Origin: Membranipora membranacea
Taxonomy: Eukaryota > Bryozoa > Gymnolaemata > Cheilostomatida > Membraniporidae
Assembly: GCA_914767715.1 (NCBI GenBank)
Contig: OU612067.1
Span: forward strand, 33,330,162-33,394,161
DNA length: 64,000 nt
Reading direction: 5' to 3'
In this document: in pieces, positions 23,560-35,590 of the stretch
Layout: each line of letters opens with the position of its first letter
Position numbering within the stretch: the first letter of the stretch is position 1
The notes under the pieces: model-generated
What the model saw: the letters and a program-made list of their open reading frames with translations, nothing else
Databases searched by the model: none
Told to the model about the DNA's origin: nothing
Made by a program: the position numbers and the translations under genes

Positions 23560-24775
23560 ATAGCTGAAGTTATTGCTTTCATGGCCGACAAGCTAGCTGA
23601 GCACTTCCCAGCCATGCGAGACTTTGAATCGACAGCTGAGTGACCCACCTTTGTAAGTCACTCAGTGCATTAAAGGTTTATTTAAAAAATTCATATATAC
23701 CAGTTATTAACAACAAGCTAACTTTTGAAACTAGGCCATACCTCATTGGCAAACTCTCTGAAATATTTTTGGAAAGATTCAGGTTCGGTTTTGACGTCCC
23801 TCAACCATAGGCTGCAAGTCTGCGGTAGGGGCTATACCATAAAGCGTTTTGGATGATAGGTATCTTTTTTTGTTGGCATTTTCTGATATCCATTATCTGC
23901 TCCTCTGATTTCTGCAGGGAGATAAACCCTGGAATTACCCCTTGGTGTCATTTCTTCAAAATTAGGGCACCAAAATCTCATATTTATTCTAAGAACATCT
24001 GTGTTTGATTTTAAGAATACTTAAAATTCTATGCAAGGTTTTAAGAGATAGTAACCCTGTTAAAAATTGCGCAGTGGGGATTTATTAGTACTGGGCTTGA
24101 GTAAAATTTCATGTAAATTTTATTTCCTTTGCTTAGAATGAGCTTACAACACCCGCTAGGAGGATCTGTATATGAATGCTTCAAGAACTCAATTCGGGGA
24201 CTGCCTGAGGAGTTCATTATGAGGAAGTAAAAGTCTGCAAGAGTGGCAGTAGAGGAACCTCCCCGGAAGCTGCCCGACACTTATGCTGGGCAAGGTAATG
24301 ATCTTTTTTTATATGTAGGGTTTTCAGCTATTCAATATATGGTTTGCCAATAATCTGTAGGAATGGTGTATAGTAGGAGGTTGAAGCTGACTGTTGGACG
24401 ACTGATGTGTGTGTGTTGAATTAATCAAATCAGTGTAGACTTTATGGTGCTGCCATTTAGTCTATTGCCTCCAAATGACTGCTAAAATATAAGCTCAACA
24501 TGTGTAGGCGTAATAATTCAAGTTCATACTGAGCTTTGCTAGCTGGCAATTGTATTTTAAGGGATTGAATGTCGACTGCCACTTGTAAATAGTAGACAGA
24601 TTTCTTCATTGACCCTAAATAAAAATGTTTAGGGTAAATGTAGTAATTATCTTTGTTTCTATTAGTGAAAGAGTTAGAAACCGCTGCTCCAGAGAGGAGG
24701 AAGGCCTTTATGAAGCTTACATATCAGAAGAGAAGGCTATGGGTCACATCAGAAAGTGGACTGCAGATCTGTGAC
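23560..24775 (+). pseudogene. Three exon-like blocks of an invertebrate YPAL-type protein
   Basis: Block 1 reads IAFMADKLAEHFPAMRDF near 23575. Block 2, between an AG at about 24136 and a GTAATG at 24295, reads ECFKNSIRGLPEEFIMRK, a TAA, then VAVEEPPRKLPDTYAGQ. Block 3, after TTAG near 24665, reads VKELETAAPERRKAFMKL and YQKRRLWVTSESGLQICDNF. The order and spacing resemble a large class of unnamed invertebrate proteins in which a KYPxLxD segment is followed by basic RNxR and MxxTYxxRRxxI segments. The TAA in block 2 argues for decay. The assignment is by general resemblance only. Confidence 0.35.
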
Positions 24776-25074
24776 AATTTTAAGTGTTACACACTTACCT
24801 GACCGAGGCAAGATGTTGACCTTGGTATACATAGCTGATATTCAGACCACTCTTATTTTTTTTTAAAATGACCTTGAATTGTAATTATGTGATGAGCATC
24901 TGCTAATGAAAAAAAATTGCATACTTGTTTGGGGCTGTGTAGAACAGCATTCGCATTTGGTTAGTGTGTTGGCTCACATAAAATTAAATATAATGTCCTT
25001 GTTTGTAGGAAACCAGCATTCCAAGGCTTTCTTTTTAGATCTATATGCCTAGATGATTTGTGCCAACCAACCAA

Positions 25075-25149
25075 GAGGAGTCCTACCTCCAAATATACAA
25101 CATGACACTGGACCATCTGGAATTGTTTTTCAATTCCATGCAGGCGAGT
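25075..25149 (+). pseudogene. Possible P-element-like C-terminal scrap
   Basis: EESYLQIYNMTLDHLELFFN ends at a GTGAGT donor. A DHLExFF segment with this setting occurs near the C-terminus of P-element and THAP9-type transposases. The piece is short and the call weak. Confidence 0.3.
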
Positions 25150-26085
25150 GAGTATCTTGAACTGTATGGAAATAAACAGTGTTGAAGATAATACAGCTGC
25201 GGCATTTCACAAAAGAAATCATGTACTTAATATGTTCACTTATCATGTCTACTGAGATGCTGGAAGAAAAGACATGGAACAGGACTATCAAATGTGGTCG
25301 ATGAATATGCTAGGTGATTTTATTGTCAAGAGATGGAGGGAGGATTAGACTGGATTGTGTACTATCGCTTGCATACAGAAAAAACTCCCAATTTCCCGTA
25401 AAGTTTTTAACAAACCAATAGTAAGATGAATGAGTCAGATTGCAATATTTTACGCATTATCTTCAGGTATGAGGTATTGTGCTCAGTTGGGAGCTACGGA
25501 GTCGTGGATTTGAGAACTAATAAGCTTCTGGATATCAAAGCTGTAACACCGAGTAGCTTGAAAGTCAGGTCTCTTTGCTGTTTTATTTAGGAATCAGGAA
25601 GAAACTTGCGAGTTGAAGAGGGAAAGTATGTGCCATTTACTTTACTTGGGGAACTTTTTGTAATTCTCAATTCTCGAAGGGAACCTCCGTGTTGCATAAA
25701 AGACACTGATGTGATATGACAAACTGTAACTGAGCAATGAAAGAAAAGTTCACCACAGCAGTTAAGATTGTGAATGCAAAGTGTTGTAATTTAGCACATC
25801 TGATATCGCAATCCCCGAAAGGGTAATCAGAAGAACCTTAAAATATTTATTTACTCAAATGATTTGATCTGACAATATCCTAATCGTCCCAGTGGGGAGA
25901 TTACATCGTAAGTTCAATGAAGTATTGCACTGATGAGAAGTTAGCTTATCATTATTATTATTATTACTATTATTACATGTTGTTATGAAAAATGTGCAGT
26001 GACGGTGTTTGTATACTGAAGTTCTAACTGTTCCATCAGAGGCAGATGTATTTCGGGTCTTCCAGATGATGCCAATACTGAGCCC
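25150..26085. other. Stretch without a recognisable gene
   Basis: An (ATT)n run lies at 25951-25975. A frame near 25473 (CSVGSYGVVDLRTNKLLDIK) vaguely resembles a segment of another invertebrate transposase class, but it is too short to call. Confidence 0.4.
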
Positions 26086-26089
26086 ACAG

Positions 26090-26365
26090 AGGAGGGGAAC
26101 AATCTCTTTCTTGTCCTTGACATTGATCAGGTATCGTGTCTATGGAGAACAATAAAGCTCCAGGCCCTGAGGGTCTTCCTAATGAGTTTGAGTTTACAAT
26201 TTTTGAATTTCTGGCAGTTGATGTGTGAAATCTATAACAAAGCTTTTGACTAAGAGGTCAAGAATTCAATGACTGACGCTGTCACCATCTTTCTGAATAA
26301 AAACGGCAATCAATCTGATAAAAAAAACGAGAGACCATCATCACTAATTAATGTCGATTATTAGC
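26090..26365 (+). pseudogene. L1-type reverse transcriptase N-terminal fragment
   Basis: MENNKAPGPEGLPNEFEF matches the start of LINE RT domains (M..NKSPGPDGLP.EF). After frame changes it continues AVTIFLNKNGNQSDKK and NERPSSLINVDY, matching the conserved NWRPISLLNxDY segment. The catalytic motifs are missing. Confidence 0.75.
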
Positions 26366-26392
26366 CGTATCACTTACCGCCATTGGTGTGTG

Positions 26393-26418
26393 GGTATATA
26401 TATATATATATATATATA
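26393..26418. repeat. (TA)n microsatellite
   Basis: Pure alternation directly after the RT fragment, possibly marking its old 3' end. Confidence 0.9.
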
Positions 26419-26419
26419 A

Positions 26420-27330
26420 ACTGTTTATTGGTTCATCTTTGATAAAGATCATTAACCAAAATTAAACCATCATAATATAGTTGTCTTACATCATGCTACA
26501 GTCACAGAAATTTGATGTACTGATCGCCATGCAGTCACAGTGTCTTCACCAAGTCTCCGCTGCGCCAATCAAAGTGGGAAAGTATTAGAGATTTTCTTAA
26601 TGGAATGTCCAGCTTTTGAAATACTTTGATTAAAAGTACAAGATGAGGATGACAGCCAAGTGCCACAATCTCCTGTCCAACATTTGAATAACGCTTAAGA
26701 GCGGTAAGAAGTCATAAGCACCTGTATTAGTTTATGGCTACAAAGTGAGCAGTTAAGGGACTGCGGCATGGTTATACTTTCAATGGGTTGCCTACATAGG
26801 TTGTATAAAAACAACTTACGCAAGTTCCTGAGATCAATAAGAAAGTTTTAGAAAGGACGGAGAAAGCAGCGGAAATCTAAAACATAAAACTATGGGTATT
26901 CTTGTGGCCTGATCCACGATGAAACTAAAATTCAAGACGACCCAGTGATCACAAAAGGTGAAGCTGGTGACTTACGCATTGTCCACTATGTGTACACTTG
27001 GCATGAAGAGAATTCATTACATTAGACTAAAGGATAGATCAACCAAGCGTGGAATAGCAAAACATGATAAAAATAACATTCCAGGGCCATAGTGGAGTTC
27101 GATTTCAGTAAGCGCAATACCGTGGGAACATAGTTAAGGCTTCAGAACTATATGCTGAACGGGGTTTTGTCCAACTTCATGATTATGGGTTTAATGCTGA
27201 CTACATTATGATGGATGGTGGGCAAGAAAACAGGAATTGCATGTACAAAATAATGTCGGAGACCAGCAAACCATGCATATTCCTATGTGCCAGGATTTCT
27301 GCCACATTGCCAGAAAATACGCAATAATCA
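26420..27330. other. Stretch without a recognisable gene
   Basis: No domain, RNA gene or named repeat recognised. Confidence 0.45.
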
Positions 27331-27690
27331 CAACAAATTTTGTCCGCGACGAACAAGAAATCGTTTATAAGAATTATCTTCCCGAATTGCTATAGAATTC
27401 CCTCCATTGACTTTTAGGATAAATAGGATAAATAGAGCTGTACCAACAAAATATAACGCAAGCAAATGCTGACAATCAACACACTCTGTTAACATGTGAT
27501 TTGGTTGATCAAAACATAATCACATGTTAACAACGAGATTGTAGATATGCTATTGTACAATATCATATCCCTTTCACCCAACTTGCCAAGGAGTCTATGT
27601 TACCTCAATGGCCATGAATTGGGACTACTCAAATCCAACAATATTTGCGTAGTGATTACCTTGCGCTCTAACATAGATGGAAGGAGGTTA
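27331..27690 (-). repeat. Interspersed repeat family A, copy 1 (inverted)
   Basis: It matches, in reverse, the copies at 29,640-30,022 and 31,010-31,325. Shared landmarks are TTTTGTCCGCGACGAACAAG at one end, a GTACCAACAAAATATAACGC segment, and AGATGGAAGGAGGT at the other end. It contains a hairpin at 27488-27531 whose 14-base arms, GTTAACATGTGATT and its inverse, are separated by about 16 bases. This is probably a MITE or other non-autonomous element. Confidence 0.85.
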
Positions 27691-29260
27691 AAAAAATACT
27701 GACAGGTAAGCAATCTGTAGCCAAAGTGCGGTCTTAGCTCAGAGTGAAATACGGCCTGGCTGGTGCAGGCCGTGTTTCTAGGGGAGGCAGGGAGGCCTTG
27801 CCTCCCTTAGAAAGCTGAATGGAGTGGTCCAAAGATGATATAATTGATTATTTCATGTCTGAACCAGGTCTTATGGGATTTCCATTTGTTAATTAAATGC
27901 CTTAAAATTGCTTAGTAACAGCACCCACCCCTCCTATTGATGCTTCTGACTAGCCTCTGAATTTTGCCTCCCCATCTCATTGTTGATAGCAGTAATTGAT
28001 AGGCAGAGAATTCTTGCTCACATTTCCTGCCTCAGCTGAGGTCATGAACCTGATCTGTCAGTTTCACTTCCTATAGAGTAAACAAGAGGCACGTCTGTTG
28101 ATCACAATTAAAGATTCTCAATCATCAAAGGCTAAAAAATGTTGGAATATCATTTGAAATGATTCAACTGCCAATTTGAGTTAGTATGTCAAGGGCTGAT
28201 GTCATTATTTCACCTAATTCGAATGCATCCCTTAAAAAGGACAATCTGTTGGGGAAAACTATGTGCCGACCAGGTAATCACTCTGATATGTAGCCTCAAT
28301 CTATAATCTTTGAGCTATACCGACTACATCACCTCAAATATCCAAGACCTGTAGCAATAGTAGCGATTGATTACCCAGCGTCAATTTTCCGTAAACAAGT
28401 TTTTGATACAAATTCAATTTCGGAAATTACCGATTTAATTAGATGAGTATTTGTGAGCGCTTGAAAGTCATTTGAGATGAATAATGGGCTTGAGATGCGT
28501 CAAGATGTATTCTAATTGCGCAAAAAAGCTTACTTTCTATACGAGTATTTATGAAAACTTGGAAATCATTAAGATGAATTATGAGCTTGAGATGCGTTAA
28601 AATTTATCCATCTTACACAATAAAGCTTATCTTCCGACCAGTCTGCAGCGACTCATGACAGGTTTGGTGGATGTTTTGCTGAGAGAAAATGTGCTTGGCT
28701 GGTTTTCAAAGCATAATTTTAAATTTTATGGGACACTTTTTTGCTACTTTGTCCTACTTTATTAGCTTTATAATGTCTCACAACCTTGGCATGAGCTTTT
28801 GAGAACTTGGCACTCATCGAAGACTGGTATATGGAGCCGGGTATACAAACAATAACTCTCGCAGGCCTGCAGTTCAAGGGGAGGCAAAAGAGGCACTAGC
28901 TTCCCTAAAAAGCTAATTACAATAGCCTAAAACACTATGATTGAATAATTCATGTCAACATCATCTCCTCTCGGATTTCAATATCAACCAAAATCACCTG
29001 CGAAACCTCATCATCGTTAACAGTTGTGTGCCGATTAGCTACACCACCTCCTGCCCCTAATAAAGGATTTATTAACGGGATCGAACATAGGTGTGGGTAT
29101 TCAGAACGTTTGAGAAAAGTGAAATGGAGTGGACATGTGTTTGAAGAGCATCTCATGGGTACAATATACAATCGGATATGATGTGGCCTCACCGGCGTTG
29201 GTTGTTGTTTGGAATGTTCTGATATGTTTAGGCCTTGCTTGTGATGGTGGTAGCTTAGAA
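27690..29260. other. Stretch without a recognisable gene
   Basis: A GC-rich palindrome, GGAGGCAGGGAGGCCTTGCC, lies near 27783, and a related GGGGAGGCAAAAGAGGC near 28877. Two loosely similar 115-bp segments sharing GCTTGAGATGCGT lie at about 28445-28640. No gene. Confidence 0.45.
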
Positions 29261-29289
29261 CTTTTTGATAAACATCTATAAAATTCTAC

Positions 29290-29480
29290 ATCAAAACCAA
29301 CATATTGGCCATAAATTTATTCTGCTTGGAGATTGTAATATTAATTGGAATTCCTCATCAACCAAAAAAACACATTTAGAGCAGAGCTTTAACTCTGCAG
29401 GGCTATTACAGCAAGTTAATGGGATTTCATACATTAGCCATTTAGGGAGAGAAAGCTTATTAGACCATAACTGTGTGAAA
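29290..29480 (+). pseudogene. LINE endonuclease fragment
   Basis: FILLGDCNINWNSSSTKKTH, then FNSAGLLQQVNGISYI and ESLLDH. The GDxNINW and LDH segments are those of the APE-type endonuclease of non-LTR retrotransposons, where Asp and Asn of GDxN and the His of the C-terminal DH pair are catalytic. It is truncated at both ends and adjoins family A copy 2. Confidence 0.75.
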
Positions 29481-29639
29481 ATTATATGTTGGTCTCAAAA
29501 CATGATGGCTCTTCAAGAGTCTGGTTTTGGGTGCCACCAGCCAAGCCACCAGCATTGACCAAAATTCTGAGCTAAGACGGCACTTTGGCTACAGATTGCT
29601 TACTAGTTGTCAGTATTTTGTTATCCTCATCTCATCTAT

Positions 29640-30022
29640 GTTGGAGCGCAAGGAAATCACCACCCAAATATTGTTGGATTTGATCCCCCTTCAGTCAACT
29701 GCTGCTGGGTTATGTTGGGTAATTATGTTGGCTGTGTCGAACCTGAGTAGTCCCAATTCATGGTTATTGTCACTTTTTCAAGTCGGGTGAAAGGGATATG
29801 ATATTGTACAATAGCATATCTACAATCTCGTTGTTAACATGTGATTATGTTTTAATCAACCAAATCACATGTTAACAGAGTGTGTTGATTGTCAGCATTT
29901 GCTTCAGTTATTTTTTGTTGGTACAGCTCTATTTATCCTCAAAGTCAATGTAGGGAATTCTATAGCATTTTGGGACGATAATTCTTACAAGCAATTCCTT
30001 GTTCGTCGCGGACAAAATTTGT
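29640..30022 (+). repeat. Interspersed repeat family A, copy 2
   Basis: Same family as 27331-27690, in the opposite direction. The internal hairpin (29835-29878) is kept, with the same arms. The left end differs from the other copies, suggesting truncation or insertion next to the endonuclease scrap. Confidence 0.8.
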
Positions 30023-31009
30023 TGTGTCATATAAATGTGTGAGATGTATAACCACCTAACAAACTATACGCTTTTAAAGTCAAAGTTTTACCCAGAAGTA
30101 GAACAAGTTTGTTCCCTCTGTGGTGGCGGAGGTATATTGCAAAAGTCGGACTTCTGTAACGGCTCCTGGATACCAGACCTAGGCAATATCCCTCCGTCAT
30201 AGGCATCTAAAGTTACAATTGTAGGGGGGGGGGAGGGGTGGCTGATACTGGACATTGGCAATTTATGCATGCTTGTAACTCCAGAAGCCTATGACCAGGA
30301 CGCATAAATGAGCCGCGGCAAGGATGTGCTTTAGTCATTACATAATGTTTATGCCGCAATAAACCCACCAACCAGGTTTGAGTTTAAATGACTTTTACTG
30401 CAACGACTTTCTAACTAGATGGCGGTTGGTCAAGGATTAGCGGATTTCAACAACACTGTGCTGACAGGCGGCTGTGTTGGCCTTTGTCAATTTAGATTTT
30501 AAAACAACCATCTTTGATCTCATCTAATATTTCATTTGGTCAACAGCCTCAAATTTATGTAAGATATATTACATCAATGAACTAACCCCCATTGATTACA
30601 TGTCAATGTAGTATTGCAAACAAAACATCGGCTGTATGTACCGATAAGTATTAAGAAAATTATTATCTTGCTGAGATTATTCAGTACAATACTACATCGA
30701 GACGTGGATGAAGAAAAAAGCAAAGTTCAGCTGTGACAAAACTGAACGATTAATTTGATATGATTTCTAGGGGAGAATTTTACATTTTTTTAGAATTATT
30801 ATCTATTTTTGTTATCTGTGCAAGTTTTTAACAAACAAATCCGGAGGAAAGAAAAACGAGGGCTACAAACAAAACGTCTAAATATCTTTTATGACTAAAC
30901 AGATGCTAAAGGACATCAAGTAAGATATTACAGCCCTGCCATATCATTGCACTCCCACTCCTACAAAACCAAAAAAACCAAAACCCGTGGCCGTGTGAAC
31001 AGGGCTACC
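30023..31009. other. Stretch without a recognisable gene
   Basis: A G run lies at 30224-30233. No coding region recognised. Confidence 0.5.
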
Positions 31010-31325
31010 TCCTTCCATCTACGTTAGAGCGCAAGGTAATCACTACGCAAATATTGTTGGATTTGAGTAGTCCCAATGCATGGCCATTGAGGTAACATAG
31101 ACTCCTTGGCAAGTTGGGTGAAAGGGATATGATATTGTACGTTAGCATAGTACAATAGCATAGTACAATAGCACAATGACAGTGTTGATTGTCAGCATTT
31201 GCTTGCGTTATATTTTGTTGGTACAGCTCTATTTATCCTAAAAGTCAATGGAGGGAATTCTATAGCAATTCGGGAAGATAATTCTTACAAACGATTTCTT
31301 GTTCGTCGCGGACAGAATTTGTAGT
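31010..31325 (+). repeat. Interspersed repeat family A, copy 3
   Basis: Runs from ACCTCCTTCCATCTACG to TTGTTCGTCGCGGACAGAA. The hairpin segment of the other copies has been replaced by a short tandem of AGCATAGTACAAT units (about 31145-31175). Confidence 0.8.
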
Positions 31326-31660
31326 GAATATATTGAAGTTTTATCAAGGAAGAAAAATGAGTGTATTAGAGAACAATGCAAGTCAAATAAGTGCAAGCTG
31401 ATGCACATCGATGCCATACAGATTTTGTTAAGGCACCCGTAGACATGTGAACAAATGAGCCCGGAGTAATACTGGTAACACAAGAATCTACTCAATCTGT
31501 GGTCAGGCTATCCTCTGGTCAAATACATTGCAACGGATTCTGAGAATCAGTACGTGTTTCTGCTTTCCATTATGTGTATATACTGGATATTCAGCCAATA
31601 AAATTGTTTTAACAGATGTCCTCTTCAACCAATAATACATGAGCAAATTAGCGGCATCGT

Positions 31661-31851
31661 TTGAGGACTGTTCCTTTAAGGGAAACAGAGATATTTTTAC
31701 AATATAGACTAACAGATCAGAAAGTTGCGTTGTGTAATCATTGCTGCAAAGCAAAAGATCTGTGCTTGAGTGAAGCATACATGAGAAGTGGGGGATGGAG
31801 CGAGTTGGGAACAGACGCCCACATCAATTCCTTTCAGTGTTCTCAGCCTGC
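31661..31851 (+). other. Cys-rich exon-like frame of unknown identity
   Basis: MRTVPLRETEIFLQYRL is followed by CNHCCKAKDLC and GGWSELGTDAHINSFQCSQPAC, ending at a GTAAGT donor at 31853. The Cys spacing could form a small zinc site. I do not recognise a family, and nothing shows that it is expressed. It may belong with the C2H2 and Tudor-like pieces downstream or with the transposase remnant at 34.4 kb. Confidence 0.25.
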
Positions 31852-32328
31852 GTGTAAGTTTTGGATTGTTGTAAATTTCTCATAGTAATGTTGCATGCCA
31901 AAGCCTTTTCGGTAGGCCTACATACCAGAGCACCAGTAACATCTACAATAGATATCGCAATCATCTCCACTCCTACCCCCAAAACTAGCAGTTGATGTCC
32001 CAATGACTTGACCAGGACATGTATCATCAATATTGATTGATTGACTGATACATTTCATTGATTTCATATATTCCGTGCTCTAAGATGCTAACATATTGGG
32101 GTGTAGAAAATTTCAGTTTGTCATCATTTTGTGCTGCAACAGGTAGCAAACACAGCGCAGTCATACTTGTTATGGCATTTTTAAGAGCACATCTTTGCAA
32201 AGCGAACCCATTTCCAATTGTGGGCCACCATATACCAGTCATGTGCATAGTAGCGGTGTCAATAGGTAGGTGCACTTGATTGTTAACAGTCGAAAGAAAA
32301 TATGTTTGCTCACAACCCGGAACCTAAC

Positions 32329-32733
32329 AATGTTTCCATGTGGACTCTGCAACTTCAAAGCTCAAGAGACTACGGAGCTGAAAAACCATCTAGACCACCA
32401 GCACGCTGCCACAGGAAACAGCAATACCTACGATAACTATAAGCGAGCGCCAAAGAACAGCTACCGAGGAAGGGCTGCCGCGGCAATTACTTTCAGAACA
32501 CCTATGGTTATCGCGACAGCCGAGAGGTTGTTCATTCAAGGGGTGCACTAAGTGTCTCCAGAGAGGTGTCAAGAGATTGGTCACCAGAAAGGGCGCGGTC
32601 CGCCGAGAAGATTACCTGGTGGGTTGGTACCACCACTGAAGGCGACAAGGCCTCACCGACATATCAGCTATTGGCGATAATGGAGGCTGCTAAAAACATA
32701 AAAATAACCGAAGAACGTAAAATGCTGCTGTAA
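32329..32733 (+). pseudogene. C2H2 zinc finger followed by an Arg-rich frame, broken
   Basis: MFPCGLCNFKAQETTELKNH leads to a second His in DHQH, giving C-x2-C-x12-H-x4-H, a C2H2 finger. The frame continues through a Tyr/Arg-rich stretch (NYKRAPKNSYRGR). With a one-base shift near 32475 it continues as NYFQNTYGYRDSREVV, SVSREVSRDWSPERARS and IMEAAKNIKITEERKMLL to a TAA. The long continuation in the shifted frame suggests a real old coding region of about 130 residues with one indel. The family is unknown; a mobile-element gag-like or N-terminal DNA-binding protein is possible. Confidence 0.4.
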
Positions 32734-33041
32734 AGCAAGACATGGGCCTGACCGAGGTTAGTTTAAGTGCTCAAAAAGTTTTTGAAATTCATAAGTGGTG
32801 CTGGCTTTGGCGTTTGATAGCCCCCCTTCTTGGACCCCTTTAAAAAAAAACTGATTGTTTGCTCCGGCTAGCCTGAGGTTCAGAGCGTTACACATATACT
32901 TACATTCTACGCTACTGTCAAATTGTCGGACACAAAAAGTATGTGAACTGCCATTCTCCAAGCATAAAATTTTTCTTATTTAAATTTGCGTTCATGATGT
33001 GAGGCCTGCAATAAAGTAAATGATTATTCAATGATTTGTAG

Positions 33042-33282
33042 GAGTGTTGCATTGGAGATCAGGTATGGGGCACTATGGCCAGGCACCATGAATTGGTATT
33101 GTGCGATAATTGTAGAAAGCGGGCAGAGGACAATCAAAGTAAAATACTTCGATGAGGAGATGAGGACTCTACACCCAACTACAGGTAAACAAAAAGACAC
33201 AATCATTATTATTTTCCAATTGTCATAATTGCAGAAATATTTTGACTCTGAGGAGAGAGATTTGAAGTTCACACAAGTACAG
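33042..33282 (+). CDS. Two candidate exons of a Tudor-like domain
   Basis: Exon 1 lies between TTGTAG (ending 33041) and GTAAAC and encodes SVALEIRYGALWPGTMNWYC, then AIIVESGQRTIKVKYFDEEM. Exon 2 lies between TTGCAG (33234) and GTAAGA and encodes KYFDSEERDLKFTQVQ. The pattern of an aromatic-rich start (ALWPGTMNWYCA), a VKYFDEE strand and a following turn resembles Tudor/PWWP-type barrels. Both exons have good splice borders. No flanking exons with clear homology were found, so the gene model is a fragment and its function is unknown. Confidence 0.35.
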
Positions 33283-34349
33283 GTAAGATAAAAATGACTT
33301 TTACTGTTAAGAATTATCCCACGCTGTGGTAACTGATTGATATCGTATATTTGACATAGAGTACAAAGGAAATGCAAATAAAGACATATTAGTCTCAAAT
33401 AACCATGCCATTAATTTTGGATTTGGAGGTCTGTGTTTTTGGATACACAGTTTTAGTTTATCACAATATTAGAGGGAGTTGGTTCAAAATTAGAGCACAC
33501 CTGATTATTGTAATTTGATCATTATCTGGTAACAAAATGACCATTTTTGTCGTCACAAGTTTTCACCATTTGTGTACGACTTGCTTTCTACCGATACATT
33601 TTGATATGCTGTTCATTTTGAGTTTCGGATTAGCTCATCACATTCACCACTTTTGACAACGAACCTTGGCGTTTAAATTTTCTGATCTTCAATGATTTGA
33701 TTGTCTTATATATAAACTGCATTACTAACTACCGGTGACGAGTTTATCTTATGTTCAACCGTTGAACATTTATTCTTTATCAATTTATGAGAAAACTTGT
33801 TATTCAATTACTGAGTTCCTAAACTCAAGTGTTAGGGCTGTGAAAGTAAGGCTGTCATATGGAATTTATGAGACATACAGCAAGGGAGTTGGAGGATATA
33901 TTTGTACCCGGGGGAACGAGAGTTGCCCAGTAACAGTATCTGAGATGGAGCTTATGGTCAACAACTGCGTGCATTGGCAGTTGTACTCGCTAAGGAAGTG
34001 GTGACTTGCACTGATCGAATACAGGCAGAAAGAACCCAAACTATCGAAGCTGGTATGCTGAATGGAGGAGAGGTTAAAGATATGATGAACAACAGAATGC
34101 TCTATGATGATAATCTGCAGCAAAGATCTTTGGAACTTTTCACCAAGGGACAGAGAAGTTGATTTTCATCCTTATCTCGAACATTATCATAAATTTCTCT
34201 CCACCGGGTGTTCATAATAATACATACAGGCAAAGTCTAATAAACAGTCTTCAAAAAAAGAAAAGGTGCTTACCTTTGTTTTATAAAATTCTCACATATG
34301 GAAATAAAATAATAATAAATATAAATAAATAATAATCAAATGTTAGGTT

Positions 34350-35590
34350 GAGGACGAAAAAAGCGAAAAACATGTCCAAGCAAGGTATATAGCTAAAAAA
34401 CAAAACCTCCGCCAGTGCTTAATCAGGTATTAAAAATGCCCAAGAGCCCTGTGCTGATAATGTTACCCAAACTGTAAAGCGGAGCATATTATCAAACAGG
34501 TTGATAGCGCTACCCTTCAAACTTCTGGTCTGCTGTCTGCCTGTCTGCCTGTCTGAAAAGCGTCGCCAACGTACTGCTGATAAGGCTATTGTTACAGCCG
34601 CTAATGAAACTGTCAGTAAAGATAAGGATGTACGTAAATCCCTGTTCACCAATCTCAAATCATCGTACAAGAAAGTTGTCTCTGAAACACTTTAAATCTT
34701 CACAATACAATTTTTACCGATCAAGCCAAAAAGGTTCACACCCAAAACTTTCTGACGAGATCATACTTGCTGTGGTAAATTGTTACCAAGGCTCGGACAT
34801 TGTTACAACATGCCGCTACAAAACAATAAACGGTAATACCCTGCGTATAATGAGGCTTACCACACAACATGCATTCTCACAGTTTAAGTCTACCTTCAAC
34901 TGGCCGAAACCTATAGGAATCAATCCTGTGAAGGCCCACATGTGGCTACAGTGTTTTTGCGATATTTGTGAGAATGAGGGTAGAATGATGGGGTAGAAGA
35001 TAATGGTCAAAGGTCAAGACACATGAGGATATATACCCAGGCATACAGTAGGCGGCTCATGTATGAGTAACTTATGCGGATATTCTCATCATACCCTTAT
35101 CATCTATACAATGCTGTCAACCAGCTGTCAGTCTACAAGAAATGTTAAAATTCACTGCGATGGGACAAGGCTATAGTTGTAGTAGACTTTGCACAAAACG
35201 ACTCATACAGGGAGGCTGTAGAAGCCAGTCTAGCTACTACTGTTGAAATTCAGTCACGTTCCATCAAAGGTTTTAAAAAGGTGAGCGAGTAAAAAGAGAT
35301 GCTATAATTGCATATCTGCAGAAGTTAAGCATGATGCTGCGGCGGTTAAAACCTGTCTCATATATCTTGATAGTCATATATCAATCCATCATCAACACAT
35401 CACGCACCTCATTGTATGGTCTGATGACTGTGCCCGTCAATACAAAAGCCGCCAGCCAATGCTCAACATTTCCCAAAGATTTGGGATGCGAGATACAAAA
35501 TTCACCTAGAATGTCTTTGGATCACACTATGGAAAGTGTGAGGCCGATTGTGAATCGGTGGCAGTGTAAAACTACCAGGATATAGTGGTA
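34350..35590 (+). pseudogene. Decayed transposase-like gene, DFAxN / SDxCAxQYKS family
   Basis: Blocks in order: RRQRTADKAIVTAANETVSK and DVRKSLFTNLKSSYKKVV (34560-34690); TTQHAFSQFKSTFNWPK and HMWLQCFCDICENEGRMM (34857-34992); WDKAIVVVDFAQNDSY (about 35161); HLIVWSDDCARQYKS (about 35402), RFGMRDTKF and VFGSHYGKCEAD. The DFAxN, SDxxAxQYKS and FGSxHGKxxxD series is that of a widespread, mostly unnamed invertebrate family of transposon-derived genes. Asp in the first two motifs may be catalytic. Several frame changes and stops show that it is dead. No terminal repeats were found. It is distinct from the SDGCPGQNKN gene at 4.5-6.5 kb but may be a distant relative. Confidence 0.65.

Noticed and set aside
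33024-33398. 124-residue minus-strand ORF
   Set aside because: It lies antisense to the Tudor-like exons, which have good splice borders; no domain is recognised in the minus frame.
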